Source: Monilinia fructicola (lineage: Eukaryota > Ascomycota > Leotiomycetes > Helotiales > Sclerotiniaceae). Taken from it: a stretch of 64,000 nt of DNA. The DNA lies in contig VICG01000001.1 of assembly GCA_008692225.1 (NCBI GenBank), positions 2,705,501 through 2,769,500 on the forward strand. The letters run 5' to 3'. A program made the translations under genes and the position numbers. This document shows, in pieces, positions 44,566-55,902 of this stretch; positions within the stretch are counted from its first letter, which is position 1, and each line of letters opens with the position of its first letter. Below the pieces are notes generated by a model that was not told the origin of the DNA, searched no databases, and was given only the letters and a program-made list of their open reading frames with translations.

Positions 44566-44969
44566 TGACGAATATCACGTGCCTTAGGCACATGATATCT
44601 CATCACGCTAAGCGATATTGTATATAAAAGAGATCTCTAAATCTCCTAAAGGAGATTTCTTCTTTTTTTAGCTTTCTTATTCTAGTTAATTAACCTTTAT
44701 TGACTTGCTCTAATATATAAATCGTGACAATATTAAAGTTTCGTTAAATAATTATAAGTTTTATATTCGCCTATACCTCTTTTAAAACACACTCAAGTAT
44801 ATATAAAGTTGTTACGATCACATATTAAAGCGAATTAATAAAGATCAATTAACTAGAATAAGAAAGCTAAGAAGGGAAGAGATCTTTAGGGGACCTAGAG
44901 ATCTCTTATATGTACAGTATCGCTTAGCGTGATGAGATATCACGTGCCTAAGGCACGTGATATTCGTCA
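44566..44969. mobile_element. 404-bp foldback/MITE-like element with long terminal inverted repeats
   Basis: Left arm (44566 to about 44735) and right arm (about 44805 to 44969) are inverted copies: both start TGACGAATATCACGTGCC and share AGATCTCT, CTTATTCTAGTTAATT and AGCTTTC blocks in mirror order. The arms take up most of the element and leave about 70 AT-rich bases between them. Inside each arm is a palindrome, CACGTGCCTAAGGCACGTG in the right arm and one mismatch from it in the left, plus a smaller inverted repeat AAATCTCC-TAAA-GGAGATTT in the left. Arm differences are largely C/T and G/A transitions. There is no open frame. No obvious target-site duplication flanks it. It is non-autonomous by structure; the enzyme that moved it is unknown. 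Confidence 0.75.
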
Positions 44970-45241
44970 CAAAAGTCTATATAATTTGTTACACACACTT
45001 CGATATACCGGAAACCTACTCGAGTAGTTATACCGGATCTAATTAGCCGAAATTCTTCGTCGTCCGGTATAACCAGGTTCTACTGTAGGTAGGTATGGAT
45101 GGCTGTTCGTAAGCCAATGATATGGGATAACCAGTTAGTATAAAAGGTTATCCAATCAAAATGTGTAACCGAGCGGGAATCAATTAGTTCTACAAGTATG
45201 ATGCGAAAATAAACGTGAAAGCATATACTACATTATACGTA

Positions 45242-45313
45242 CTATAATAGGAGTTAGGGAGGATTCTACAATTATATGGCATACAGTACTATCATAAAAG
45301 TGGCACTCTAGGG
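45242..45313 (+). repeat. Dispersed repeat, copy 2
   Basis: Same ordered words as 15131-15197, with a longer spacer between TATATGGCAT and AAAAGTGG. Confidence 0.75.
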
Positions 45314-45761
45314 TTTGTCCACACATGCTTTCAAACAACTATTTATGTCTACATCAACCTCACAACGTTAACAAGGTTGGCAAGGGTGGGAACCATGTAG
45401 ACGGGACGGTTATGCTATCACTCAAACTCAGCGGTATGGATCTTGATGTCTTCAGGCTCCATAGACATGGCTGAGCCAGCGTTAGGATTGTCCATACGAA
45501 GGAGCGGTACATGTTTCAGCATCAAGAGCGAATAAGGCTTTGAGGTGCTTGAAGCTCAGTCTATATAACTCGATACAGCATCAGAGACGGATGTTACAAT
45601 TTCATTTCTTTCTCCAATTTCACACCGCACGCGACTTCAATTCATCCGAAGAGGATTCTTTCAGGTGTCTGCAGAGATCTAGAACTTCAAGAACCTCTGC
45701 TCTATCTTTGCTCTTTTCGTACATAGTACCTGCAAACATCTTTCATATACAAGTCTTCACG

Positions 45762-46914
45762 ATGACCAATAGTTGTGCTGGTGAGCTGCAGATATTACTC
45801 TCCTTCCTCAGCTACAACTGCTTATTCATCCAGCCCTAGATACACCGCATACACAATGGAGTTTCTGTCCCAACGTTGGCGCCGCGTACTTTTTTGCCAT
45901 CCTATTTGCCCTCACCACTGTGACGCATCTCGTTCAAGCCATCTACCATCGAAAAATCTACTGTTGGGTCATCGTAGCTTCAGGAATAGCACAGACGCTT
46001 GCGTACATTTTCAGGATCCGCAGCATACAGAATCCTGCGAGCTTCGAGAATTACGCCGCCTGGTTCATTTTGATTCTGGTGAGTCGGCTCCGGATTACCA
46101 TGGCATGTCGGGTCTGACGTGGCGATGAGATTGCACCACTGTTCACCAACGCCTTCGCATACATGGTGATGGGCAGAATGGTTTGGAACTACACCACGGA
46201 AGCCAAGATCTGGAAGATATCCGCGTGGAGATTCGGGCTCTACTTTGTCATCCTCGATATTGTGTATGTCTCAACATCGAGACGCTCGAATGATAATATA
46301 CTGACGTGTGATTCAGAGCATTTCTTGTTCAAATATTTGGAGCTGCATCTGCCTCCAGCGATGACGCAAGTACCGACGAGGTGCTGCAAGGTATGGAATT
46401 TCCAATCCTGCTTCAGTGAATGAATTAACAAGGTATAGGTCTCCATGTGTACATGGCTGGTGTTGGAATACAACAGTTATTCATCTTCGTGTTCCTCTAC
46501 TTCGCCTTCAAGTTCCATCAAACCCTCCGCGCCCAGTCCCGACAAAACATTCATTACCCATGACAAGCACGGTCATTGCTCTACGCGTTATATGCGGTCA
46601 TTGTATTGATAACTGCAAGCCACCTCCATCCTGCATGTTGTGTATGTTATCTGAGCTGGCTCTCCTCACAGATTAGAATCGTGTTCCGTCTCGCAGAATA
46701 CTCCCAGGGTCTTACGAGCAGCATCCCCAATCACGAAGCGTTCCAATACGCTCTCGACTCCGTGCCGATGTTCTTTGCTCTCATCCTCCTCAATGTCTTG
46801 CATCCGGGGCGTATCATGACGGATCCAGAATCAGATATCCCCGGGAGGAGAGAGAGAAAGGGTGAGGCATTTAAGACGAAAAATGCAGAGGGTGGGAGGT
46901 GGTGGAAGTGGTAG
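45762..46914 (+). pseudogene. RTA1-like membrane protein gene, disrupted
   Basis: A seven-membrane-helix protein of the fungal RTA1 family (lipid-translocating exporter-like; linked in yeast to 7-aminocholesterol and sphingoid-base resistance). Family segments appear in order: FFAILFALTTVTHLVQAIYH, SGIAQTLAYIFRI, AWFILIL, NAFAYMVMGRMVWNYT, WRFGLYFVILDIVAFLVQIF, GLHVYMAGVGIQQLFIFVFL, LLYALYAVIVLIT and IRIVFRLAEYSQG, then PMFFALILLNVLHPGR. Introns at 46079-46129, 46264-46316, 46391-46438 and 46615-46671 are in phase; the last begins GCAAGC (GC-AG). Two defects: the 5' part (45762 to about 45870) changes frame at least once before the first helix, and TGA at 46561-46563 stands where the family has a Trp (HYP-stop-QARSLLYALY). 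The stop truncates the last two helices. Confidence 0.75.
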
Positions 46915-47963
46915 AAGCGATGATGTATTGATGGTGTAACAATACATGTGAGTTAACAGTGAACGGCTGTTGAAACCAGGCGCTGATGGAAGTCATGTAA
47001 CATCAGGAAATACCACTATAAGAAGAGGATTGCGGTTGATACAAGAACTGTGGGACGGCTCAGATTGTGACAACGTGCAAATAGAGGTGGGAATATCATC
47101 TAGTTAGATTGATTGAAATCGGTGTATGGACCGGGTCAACGGTACAGAATAGAACACAAAACAACTAAGATTCCATTTTATAGCACGGCCGACAGGACAG
47201 TGTGCTCTAGAAATCGACGAGTTCTCTCCTATGAGCCACGAGAACAACTTTGCGATAGCATGAAACATACGGGGATAGCTAATCAAATATCGTTCTAAGC
47301 GAGCCGGATGCAGGGACAATTCTCCCGATATTCGAAAAAGGCTGGAATAATGAAAAGTTATCTTAGAAGTTGGCGATACAGCTACCGCGTTCCCCTTCTT
47401 GGACAGTTCGCCAGGTACCTAGCTACGGTACAAGGTGTAAGACAAATACTTTAACTCTAATCCCGCAACGGTTGACGCGTCAAAAGGGGGGAAATAGCAA
47501 GGGGCTATAAAATACAGGCACCGTCGTGCATGATGCCGCGCGAAAATCAACTAGTGTACGGTATATGATAAAGCCCAGACTCATGCTAACTCCTCGCTAG
47601 AGAAAAGCATCGCTTTATACTCCCACGCAGCAAAAGCATCGCGTCGAGAAAAGCGTTAAGACAAAGATGTCGAGATGTAAAGTTAGCCATCTCACAGGGA
47701 CCGCCACCACTGGTGCGCCACATCACAGGGGTCAACGCAAGCTTTGCGCGCGCCCCACCCTTGCGAACCCCATCCTTGCGAACCCCGGGGCGCAGACAGA
47801 CCCACCCACAGCCTCAACACAGACTCGCCTCACCTCATCACCACATCGCCAGATCACCAGTCTTCATAAATCCTACTCTAGACGCCATGTCCACGAACTT
47901 CCCGTCTTGCATTCGCGCACTTGATTGTCGCGTGGCAGAAATCAGTACGGTACCCCAATCACC
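46915..47963. other. Intergenic, about 1 kb
   Basis: 3' flank of the RTA1-like gene and promoter side of the second regulator. AAAAGCATCGC is repeated near 47603-47645 and CCTTGCGAACCCC near 47758-47787. No gene called. Confidence 0.4.
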
Positions 47964-49824
47964 ATGCCTAGAGTTGCGCCTGGACAGCGAAAACGCGCTT
48001 TTAAGCCGAAGACGAGGACGGGTTGCGTGACGTGTAAGTATGTGTTTTCGGCGCTAATTGGCGGGCAGTGAGTGTATGTCTAACTATTTGCCAGGAGTAA
48101 GGAATTTTCCATCCCCCTCTTTAAAAGTCGCGGATATATACTCTACAGTCAAACGTTAAGCGAAGCCTAATCTTGCAATCTATCTAGTCCGACGGGTGAA
48201 ATGCGACGAAGCAAGACCTTCATGTCAGAGATGTACATCCACGGGGCGAAAATGCGACGGCTATGAGAGAGAATCGAGTGATTCTCAAATGAGTTCTAGT
48301 TCCGACAGTGAAACAAGTTCTGTAATTCTACGAGCACCCCCATCATCGATACGTCTCACATCCGATCGAGAACGGAGAGCCTTTCATTTCTTTATCAATA
48401 TGACGGCTCCTATGATGGGTGGCTTTGGCAAAGAAGCGTGTTGGTCTGAGATGATTCCCCGCGCGGCACAGCATGAATCTTCAATTCTTCACGCAATTAT
48501 TGCGTTGGGCGCTTTGCACGAAAGTAGAGAGAAAAATTCTCGTTCGGCGGCACCAAACAATCTCTTGGCTCCTGCTGAAGAAGCGTTTTCACTTTTGGAG
48601 TATAATCGAGCCATACGATGTTTGGTGGAGCCTTTTTCGAGAAAAGAACGCCAGGCTATGGATGTTTGTCTTATCAACTGTGTCTTGTTTTCTGCTTTTG
48701 AGGTTAGTGCTTGAATACTAGATGGTAAAGTATCACGTGTTGACCAGACGAATGCGTAGATGATGCAAGGAAACTATGGGTCCGGGGCTGCACATCAGCA
48801 AAGTGGAAGTAAAATCCTCTGCGAGATAACGTATGATGAAGGTTCGAAGAAACACTATCACGAATCGCTCAAGACTTCTAATACCCCATACTTGCCCATG
48901 GAACTCCTCGAAGAATTATATCTGCGATCAGATTTTGTACTAGCGCAGGTAAGTTTGATTTCTCATCTTGCCGTAGTATTGATATAGAGTATTGACACGC
49001 CTCTCACAAAGATGATCGATATTTCCGACCAATCCCTCTACCTCAAATTTAAAAAGTCCTACTTCACTGTGCACCCCCCTGCAATCTTCACCTCTCTCAC
49101 CCAGGCCCGTAACACCCTCCATTTCTTCTGGTCTCGCTTCCAAAATGATCTGCATAGCCTCAACTCATACCCCGATTCCCCCGAGCTCGCCGAACGTTTC
49201 CACGTCTGGCAATTGGAAACCATAGAAATAACCAACAAGTGGTTATCCGCCTTCCAAGCCTTCATCCTCAAACACGGCGACACCTTTTCGGAAGCCGAAC
49301 AAGTAGGCGTTGCCATTCTGCAGATACAAAGTCATACCGGATATATGAATGCACATATACCGCGCGGGATAATCGACAATCAAATGCTGTGGGACCCGTT
49401 CCTTTCCACCTTTGAGAAAATTACCATCTTGGCAGACGATGTTATTTCTAATCCGGCATTTACTACTACCGTTTTTCAGATAGATATGGGGGTCATCGGG
49501 CCCCTCTATCATGTTGCAGGCGCATGTCGTCATCCGATTGTGAGGAGGAAAGCCATTGCTTTATTGGAGCGCGTACCCAGTCTTCAAGAAGGGATTTGGA
49601 ATGCGGGTATGACAGCTAGAGTTGCTAGGAAAGTAATGGAACTTGAGGAGTTCGGGATAGCTGAAGTGAGGGAAGCGGCTGATATACCGGATTGGGCGAG
49701 AATCAGTGATGTAGTGCCTGAATTTGGAAAGGAGGGGAGGCGAGTAACGCTGAGGTATTCAAGGAATGATGGGGCCAAAGGGCCTTTGGTAAGAAATGTC
49801 TTCGTGGAGACTTTTGAGTGGTAA
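47964..49824 (+). CDS. Zn2Cys6 fungal transcription factor
   Basis: Probable exons: 47964-48033, 48188-48702, 48760-48948 and 49012-49824 (528 residues). The N-terminus is basic (MPRVAPGQRKRAFKPKTRTG, then CVT), followed after the first intron by RRVKCDEARPSCQRCTSTGR and KCDGY, the core of a binuclear zinc cluster. A fungal-specific transcription-factor region follows: RAFHFFINMTAPMM, ESSILHAIIALGALHES and MMQGNYGSGAAHQQSGSKIL, plus a C-terminal segment with FGKEGRRVTLRY. It is a nuclear regulator of unknown targets. One oddity: with the good GTAAGT donor at 48034 the second cluster cysteine becomes Phe and the spacing is two residues short. No other canonical pair restores C-X2-C-X6-C, so either a two-base deletion near 48188 or a misread junction is likely. 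The 48949-49011 intron end is chosen over a 39-nt alternative. Confidence 0.8.
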
Positions 49825-50214
49825 CAGGATCTAAATAGAAATAGTTAATATGGTCTGAGATGAAGCCATTCTCAATAGCAGTGAACAAAAGTATAAGGTT
49901 GCTCCGATATGTTTTGATTTAGAACATATGTTCATTCAAAACCATCTGTCTCGTAGTACTCTACATAATCCTTCATATCCACGCAAGAAATGCTGACCAG
50001 GATATTCACATAATCTTTCCCACCCCAAAACGCCATGCTATGTTTTTAATACAAAAGAGGGAAGATTTTTGTACATCCATTTATCTGCAGGGTAGATTCG
50101 TCCAGGGTTCATTCGAAATCGTCCATCAAGTCGGGCTCATATCAGGAGAATTTCGTTCCGCCATCGTCTCATCCATCCTATACACCCATCAGCTCCACAC
50201 CTCAGTACCATTTA
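49825..50214. other. Convergent intergenic region
   Basis: 3' flanks of the regulator and PAM16. No gene. Confidence 0.4.
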
Positions 50215-50760
50215 TCACCGGTCCTTAAAAACCTTTGGTTTCCACCCCTCCCTTAACTCTGCCTCTCTCTCTATCGCCTCCGCCTTGACCCTCACCTCTC
50301 CCTCCAACCTCTCTCTCGCCCTCAGCACCTTACTCTGCAAATAAAAACTCCCTCCCTTCTTGGGATCATTCGTATCGAATAATTTCTTGAATCGCGACAT
50401 GACGTCTTCCATGTCCATCTTCCCTTCTTTTGGTGGTTTGACATTGAGGATTTTGCAGGCTTCGTCTAATGTGAGACCATTGGAGGAGAAAGCTGAGCCG
50501 CCCGAAGCAGAACCAGATTGTTGCGCTTTTTGATATGCGGAAGAGGCTTTGGCTTGTTTCCAAGATTCTGATATGGCGCGCCCAAGGACTCTTGAGCCGG
50601 TTATCACGACTTGGGTTATTATTCGGTGGGCCTAAAGCGATTTAGCATGTGTGTGTTATAAGATTTGGGACGAGGTGATGGATGGGATGAGGATTTGTAA
50701 ACCTGCAAGCCGATGAAGTATGTCAAAGCAGTGAAAGAACACGAATGATGCACATACCAT
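50215..50760 (-). CDS. PAM16: Mitochondrial import motor subunit Pam16/Tim16
   Basis: J-like protein of the presequence-translocase-associated motor, which holds Pam18 at the TIM23 channel in the inner membrane and regulates mtHsp70. The protein is 139 residues: MAHRIITQVVITGSRVLGRA, a helical SESWKQAKASSAYQKAQQ segment, then the J-like domain GLTLDEACKILNVK with DVMSRFKKLFDTNDPKKGGSFYLQSKV. In place of the HPD of true J proteins it has DTN followed by DPKKGGS, as in Pam16. Exon 1 contains only the start codon (50758-50760); a 126-nt intron (50632-50757) follows and exon 2 begins GCC. The total is 140 codons, in phase. It diverges from YIP1, 377 bases away. Confidence 0.9.
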
Positions 50761-51137
50761 GATGAGAAGATTGCGACTGTCAATAACAGGCCCAGACAAT
50801 TGACGCTTGCGTTTTGATGTTGAGAGGTGGCTCACAGTTCACCAGCAGTCGAGATCATGGAAATATATCTCCAACTTTTTCCCTTCACGATTTTCGGAAT
50901 AATCTTCCGCCATCGGCCGCATCCCACGAAACCCGCAACTCCTTTGATGCCTCAGGCAAGACACCGTCATCAATGCATCTGGGCTAAAAGACACCTTAAG
51001 ACACCCGCGCAACGAACAATCAAGATCATCACAAATGCTCCTGCAGTCTCACGCCAGCGTCCCAACTTTCCAAATCTGATATCGACCACTCCCGGACCGA
51101 CCCTCACAGCTTCTCCCTCGAGGATTTCCCAAAAAAT
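50761..51137. promoter_or_regulatory. Divergent promoter region, PAM16 / YIP1
   Basis: 377 bases between the two starts. The plus-strand open frame 50827-51363 is a shadow that overlaps YIP1 in another frame. Confidence 0.4.
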
Positions 51138-52136
51138 ATGTCACAATTCTATTCCTCCCCTCCGCCCAATAATCCCTACGGCGCATCCAACACTGCAGCT
51201 CAAAACCTTCAATTCTACCCCTCGACCTACACGCCCGGTGGCGTTTCCGGCCACGCAACACCCCAGGCCGCCTATGGATATGGAATTTCGCCCGCCGCGC
51301 AGGCGTATCCCGGTGGTGCGAGCGGTGGATTTGGGTTTCCGGGAGCGGGTGCGGGCGGCGTGAGCGGGCGCATGGGAGAGAGCGGCGGGCTGAGAACGGG
51401 GTGGCTGGCAGCTTTTGGAACGGAGGGCTATGATGGGGAACCGCCGTTGTTGGAGGAGCTAGGGGTGAATTTCGGTCACATTAGGAGCAAGGTATGGTTA
51501 TGATGCGTCTTTGTTTTGTGTTTCGACGGCTCGAGATCAAGTGGCTTTTGCTTGGGATGTGCAGATACTGACTTGATGGAATAGACACTAGCGGTGTTGA
51601 ATCCCCTTGCGCACATCGATCAAAACATCATGGATGATTCTGATCTCGCGGGTCCCATTCTCTTTTTCCTGCTCTTTGGGACCTTCCTCCTGTTTTCGGG
51701 CAAGGTACATTTCGGATACATCTATGGACTTGCGCTCCTTGGCTCCTCCTCGCTCCATCTAATACTCTCCCTCATGTCACCACCTCTCAACACCGACCCC
51801 AACTCCCAACAACCCGTCGGCCCTTCCCATCTCTCCTCCACGCTCACATTTCCACGAAGTGCCAGCGTATTGGGATATTGTTTATTGCCGCTGGTATTAA
51901 CGAGCGTCGTGGGGATTATCATGCCGATGGATGGACTGGTTGGATATGTATTGACTACACTGGCTATTGTATGGTGCACGTACAGCAGTAGTGGGATGTT
52001 CTGTGCCGTAGGAAGAATGAAGGGAATGAGAGGGCTCGTCGCATATCCTCTCGCCTTATTCTACGTCGGGTTTGGAATCATGGGAATCTTCTCAAGTCGG
52101 GGAGTAGGTACGCTAGGGAAGGTTGCAGGGGCCTAA
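51138..52136 (+). CDS. YIP1: Yip1-family Golgi transport protein
   Basis: Exons 51138-51491 and 51585-52136 (93-nt intron with CTGAC branch site) give 301 residues. The N-terminal half is cytosolic and Gly/Pro/Ala/Tyr-rich (PPPNNPYGASN), leading to the conserved PPLLEELGVNF-HIRSKTLAVLNP block. Five hydrophobic segments follow, starting with DLAGPILFFLLFGTFLLFSG and including VLGYCLLPLVLTSVVGI and the end LVAYPLALFYVGFGIMGIF. The DLAGP motif and the ELGVNF-LNP region are typical of Yip1/YIPF5, a Rab-binding membrane protein of ER-to-Golgi vesicles. Intact frame. Confidence 0.9.
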
Positions 52137-52638
52137 GTACACTCAGAGGACATGAAAGATAATCTCAACATATCCAGAGGCGTGTGGGGAGGAAGAGGAG
52201 TTGCGGCTCGCGAATGGCTCGGCATGAACGAGCTCAGTAGTAATTTATAAGCTCAAAATGGCATGGAAAGGATTGGGTGGGTCAGACGGGCGGCAGTCTG
52301 GGATTTGTAAGAATACATTCTACTTGTACAGCATAACTCAAAGTACTCAATCAGGAGAGGAAACACATAGGAGTGCGCAAACTAGCCGAGCAGATGAATA
52401 GACCAAAAATAACAAGATATCCATCGACATTCTGAATCATGTGCAAATTTCCTTGGCGAAGATGACTTTGTAGATTGTAGATGATCGAAATCGGCTTGGT
52501 TAGAAGCTATTACATTGCACATGGTTTGGTATAATCCCTCCCTACCCCTATGAAAAACCCGAGTTTCCTCCCCTTGATGCCAATCCCACCCAGCCCCCTA
52601 TTTACTCCAAAGCATATCCCAAAAACGTCAGTAACCAG
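52137..52638. other. Convergent intergenic region
   Basis: 3' flanks of YIP1 and the Pex23-type gene. No gene. Confidence 0.4.
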
Positions 52639-54379
52639 TTACTCCAACCCCATCCTGGCATCATCACTAATCCCCCAATCCGTTGCTCTCGGCCTGTCAA
52701 ATGGCCTCTCAGCATCCCCTTCCGATTCCAAACTCATGCTACTTTTTCTACTTCCCCTTTCTAGTCTTTCCTTCTTCAAACTACTTTTCTTGCTACTAAA
52801 TCGTGAACTTCTATTACTGTTCAAGCTAGCATCTTCACGATCTGAATATTCTGGAGGTGGACTGCTCGATCTGGAAGCTGAGAATGAAGAAAGTCTTGCG
52901 CGAGCAGAATTTGAGTCTAGACTTTGGGATAAGTGAGTAGGCGTTGGCGAGGGCGTTATTTCAGTGCTGGATGTTATTTCAACGAGCTCAGCGTCACGGT
53001 ACCATTTTCTGCGACGGGTATATCTTCCCCATCCGTCCTGGCCGCGACGTCCATTTTGCCACTACCAAAGGTTAGTTTGGTGTCTAGTAGAAGAGCTGCA
53101 CAGATACAAGGGCACATACTTTGTTGTCGTAATATATCCACCCCATTCCTCCATCACTCTCGGCCTTTGGTTTTGATCCACCTTCGTCATGTTCAGTAGC
53201 GCCTTCAACGCGCCAGCGACTAGCTTCTACCCATCTCCATCTCGCACCACCACCCTCTACATCTGGCAATTCAAAATCTTCTTTCGGAGGAACGGCATTC
53301 AGGTGTTCGTCTGTCCATGCAGATCTCTCGTAGGCAAACAATGAAGTTGTCCATCCTAATCCTACCCATCTACGTTGGTTCTCATACAAAATAAATGTAA
53401 ACTTTACCCCTGGTGCTTCTGGTCTTCTCTTTATAGCCGCACTGGCTGCTAACGATGCATCGGCGTATGAAGATGCTGTGCGTGGTGGTAGAGGGGGTTT
53501 GTTATCGACCCCATTTGCTGCTGGCGATAGCTCATCCGTTAAATGCAAGCCAGTCATGGCAGTACATATACGACGAACGAGAGATGATCTCCATAGGATG
53601 GTTCTTGCAATTCGATTCGGTCGAGAATGCCAAGTCAAGAAAATTGTCCCCGTTACCAAAGCAATACGTTTTGTAGTGATTACTTGTAAAGGGGGGAGTG
53701 TCAAGATGATCCAGATGGGCGTGACAAGAAGAATTCGTATCAAAAGTGTTGTAAGTGCTGGTCGAGTTGTAGCAGAAGTAGCCGTTCGTTGAGTTGACAG
53801 AAAATCCGTCAATTGTAATAGAGGATCCAAAAGTACATTGCACCTTGATGTAAATATCTTCAATGTCTCTACAATTTCGTCCAAAGTCTTTTGATGTTTG
53901 GTATTTGTCATCTCGGAATCGACTCGTTTGTGACCCTTCTTCTGCTTCTCTCCTGTCCAGCTTGTTGATGATAGAGGGGAATATCGTCTTGAGTACATTC
54001 CCAATATTAAACCAACGACCACCACCAGAGGCCCGGCAAATCGCATTACGACATCCCCATATAACACAAATGCCCAAAAGCTAGCGACGAGCAGGAAGCT
54101 CTCCCAAGGATCTCCACTCGTCCATGTTATTAAACCTGCAAGTTTATTGAGAGGTAACAAGAAAGGATGCGAATATGCCAAAGCTCTCGTGATCTGCGGA
54201 GGGGTCGCTAGTAACAAAGGGGACTTTTGATGAACGAGGATGGTGGACCTTTGTTTATTCGCAGACGAGGTATGCGAGAGAGTGACTGGAGAGAATGCAG
54301 CTATTGTTGGTGGATTCGGATCGGTAGGAGTTAAGGATCCGCCATGGTCGTCTTTTCTTGCACTTGGAGTACCCGACAT
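52639..54379 (-). CDS. PEX23: Pex23/Pex30-type peroxin with dysferlin (DysF) domain
   Basis: Exons 53120-54379 and 52639-53061 (58-nt intron) give 560 residues. Four hydrophobic segments lie in the first half, around FLLVASFWAFVLYGDVVMRF, GPLVVVVGLILGMY, LLIRILLVTPIWIIL and IALVTGTIFLTW. The DysF halves follow: FTFILYENQRRWVGLGWT with AYERSAWTDE, then WRWVEASRWRVEG, and after the intron WQNGRRGQDGWGRYTRRRKW. The tail is Ser/Arg-rich. In yeasts Pex23/Pex30-32 proteins sit in the ER and at ER-peroxisome contacts and control peroxisome number. The start is the first ATG (54379); a TTG-opened extension of three codons is ignored. Intact frame. Confidence 0.85.
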
Positions 54380-55902
54380 TTGATCCAACCAAGGAGTGTC
54401 CTATTGATGTAGTTAGGAGGATTGGTTGCAGAGTGAAGCATGGGGCAGATGTTGGTGACATACAAATGCAGCCATTTATATTATAACGTCATTGCTAATA
54501 ACCAATAACAGGCTTTACGATGGCAGAAAACGATAAGAGGAAGATCCAGCGAACTATCACGTACGTACGTAACCTTGGAAGTATACGACGATTGAGACTT
54601 CCTTCAAAAAGGAACAGTAATATGAGATTATAAAGACAAAGCTGTATGTATACAAGTATCTAGGTAGGTAGTTGTCATAAGTTTGCGACAACGATGGAGA
54701 GAAAGGCAAAGGAAAGGGAAGGCAAGGGAAGGGAAGACAAGGGACGGAAAAGAAAGTAAGGTAAGGTAACAGAGTACCTAGTTTGAATGAATTACCTCTA
54801 GGTAGGTACTAGGTACTAGGTACTAGGTAGGTCCACGGGTACTAGTTCTAGTAGATGGACGGACATGTATATGGATAGACAAACTGTATCTCGGCATAAA
54901 ATCTGGGGTAGAGGACAATCACATGTCATAGATGAAAGACAATCAATATAAAGCGGCAAACCTAATTACCTCGTGCAGTACGGAGTACAGTAGCTATTAA
55001 AGCTACCTAGGGAGTCGGGGACTTATATTATTACCTAGGTAGCAGCTATTCACCTAGCTGGAGTATCTAATAAGTATATTTATTATTAGTAAATGATCAC
55101 GTTATCCGATAAATATGAAATCCAATAATAATTTGTCTGTTGATATGTGAGATGGAGTATAGTGTACTCCGTATAGTCGAGAAGAAGAGGAAAGGATACT
55201 ACAGAGTGCAGAGTGCAGAGTACAGAGTAGATGATACTAGGTAGGGAGGTACAGTACCTAGTAACTCCAAGGGAAATTGATACAGTAGCCCGGACGTGGT
55301 GATATCACTTGATAATTACGCACTACCTAGAACGGCCGATTAGGTGGCTAGTCACGTGACAAACGATAACCTCGAACCTTCCTCCGTTCAGTACCTACCT
55401 AGGTAGGTACTTACTAGTACTGTATTACCTACCTACCTACCTAGATGCCGTCTACTGTAGCATGTCGGGTACGCGGGTAACGGGTACACGGGTACCTAGG
55501 CACCTATCCACCTACCCACCTACCTACTGTAGTACAGAGTAGGTAACCTTGGAAGTTGTTGATATGGCCCGGCGCCCGTTTCTTGGTAAGAGTGACCGTA
55601 TTACCTAATTCAGCCTAGCTACGTGAAGACTGTCTGATGCACCCACACCGCCTTTACTGGCATTATCTCTCCTCTTCAACGCGCTAATACATATTAACCG
55701 ATTTTTACTTGTATTGATTCAAAAGTTGGATTATCTACACAGTAAGGTTACCGCGCAACCAACCTTAATAATAGGAAACTTCCAAGTCCAATCCCATGAC
55801 CTCAAGCTTTAAAACTTCTTCCCTCCACCCTCAACCTCAAAACGCGACCTTTCCAAATTTCAAGGTTTCTCACAAAACTTATCATCAATAAATTGATTCG
55901 AA
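54380..55902. promoter_or_regulatory. Divergent 1.5 kb intergenic region dense in CCTAGGTA palindromes
   Basis: Between the peroxin gene and the poly(A) polymerase gene. Contains a tandem TACTAGG array at 54799-54830, several ACCTAGGTAGGT palindromes (for example 55396-55410), AGAGTGC/AGAGTAC repeats near 55203-55230 and TACGGAGTAC. A purine-rich AAGGGAAGG stretch lies at 54705-54760. No gene. Confidence 0.5.
54799..54830. repeat. (TACTAGG)n tandem repeat
   Basis: Four to five copies of GGTACTA/TACTAGG, ending in GTAGG, inside the palindrome-rich region. Confidence 0.75.

Larger units (their letters stand above)
43500..45761. other. AT-rich transposon island downstream of the transposase
   Basis: From about 43880 to 45000 the DNA is very AT-rich and holds a long (TAA)n run and a 404-bp foldback element. 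A 12-base palindrome CTACTCGAGTAG follows near 45017-45028 and a dispersed repeat copy lies at 45242-45313. No genes. Confidence 0.6.
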
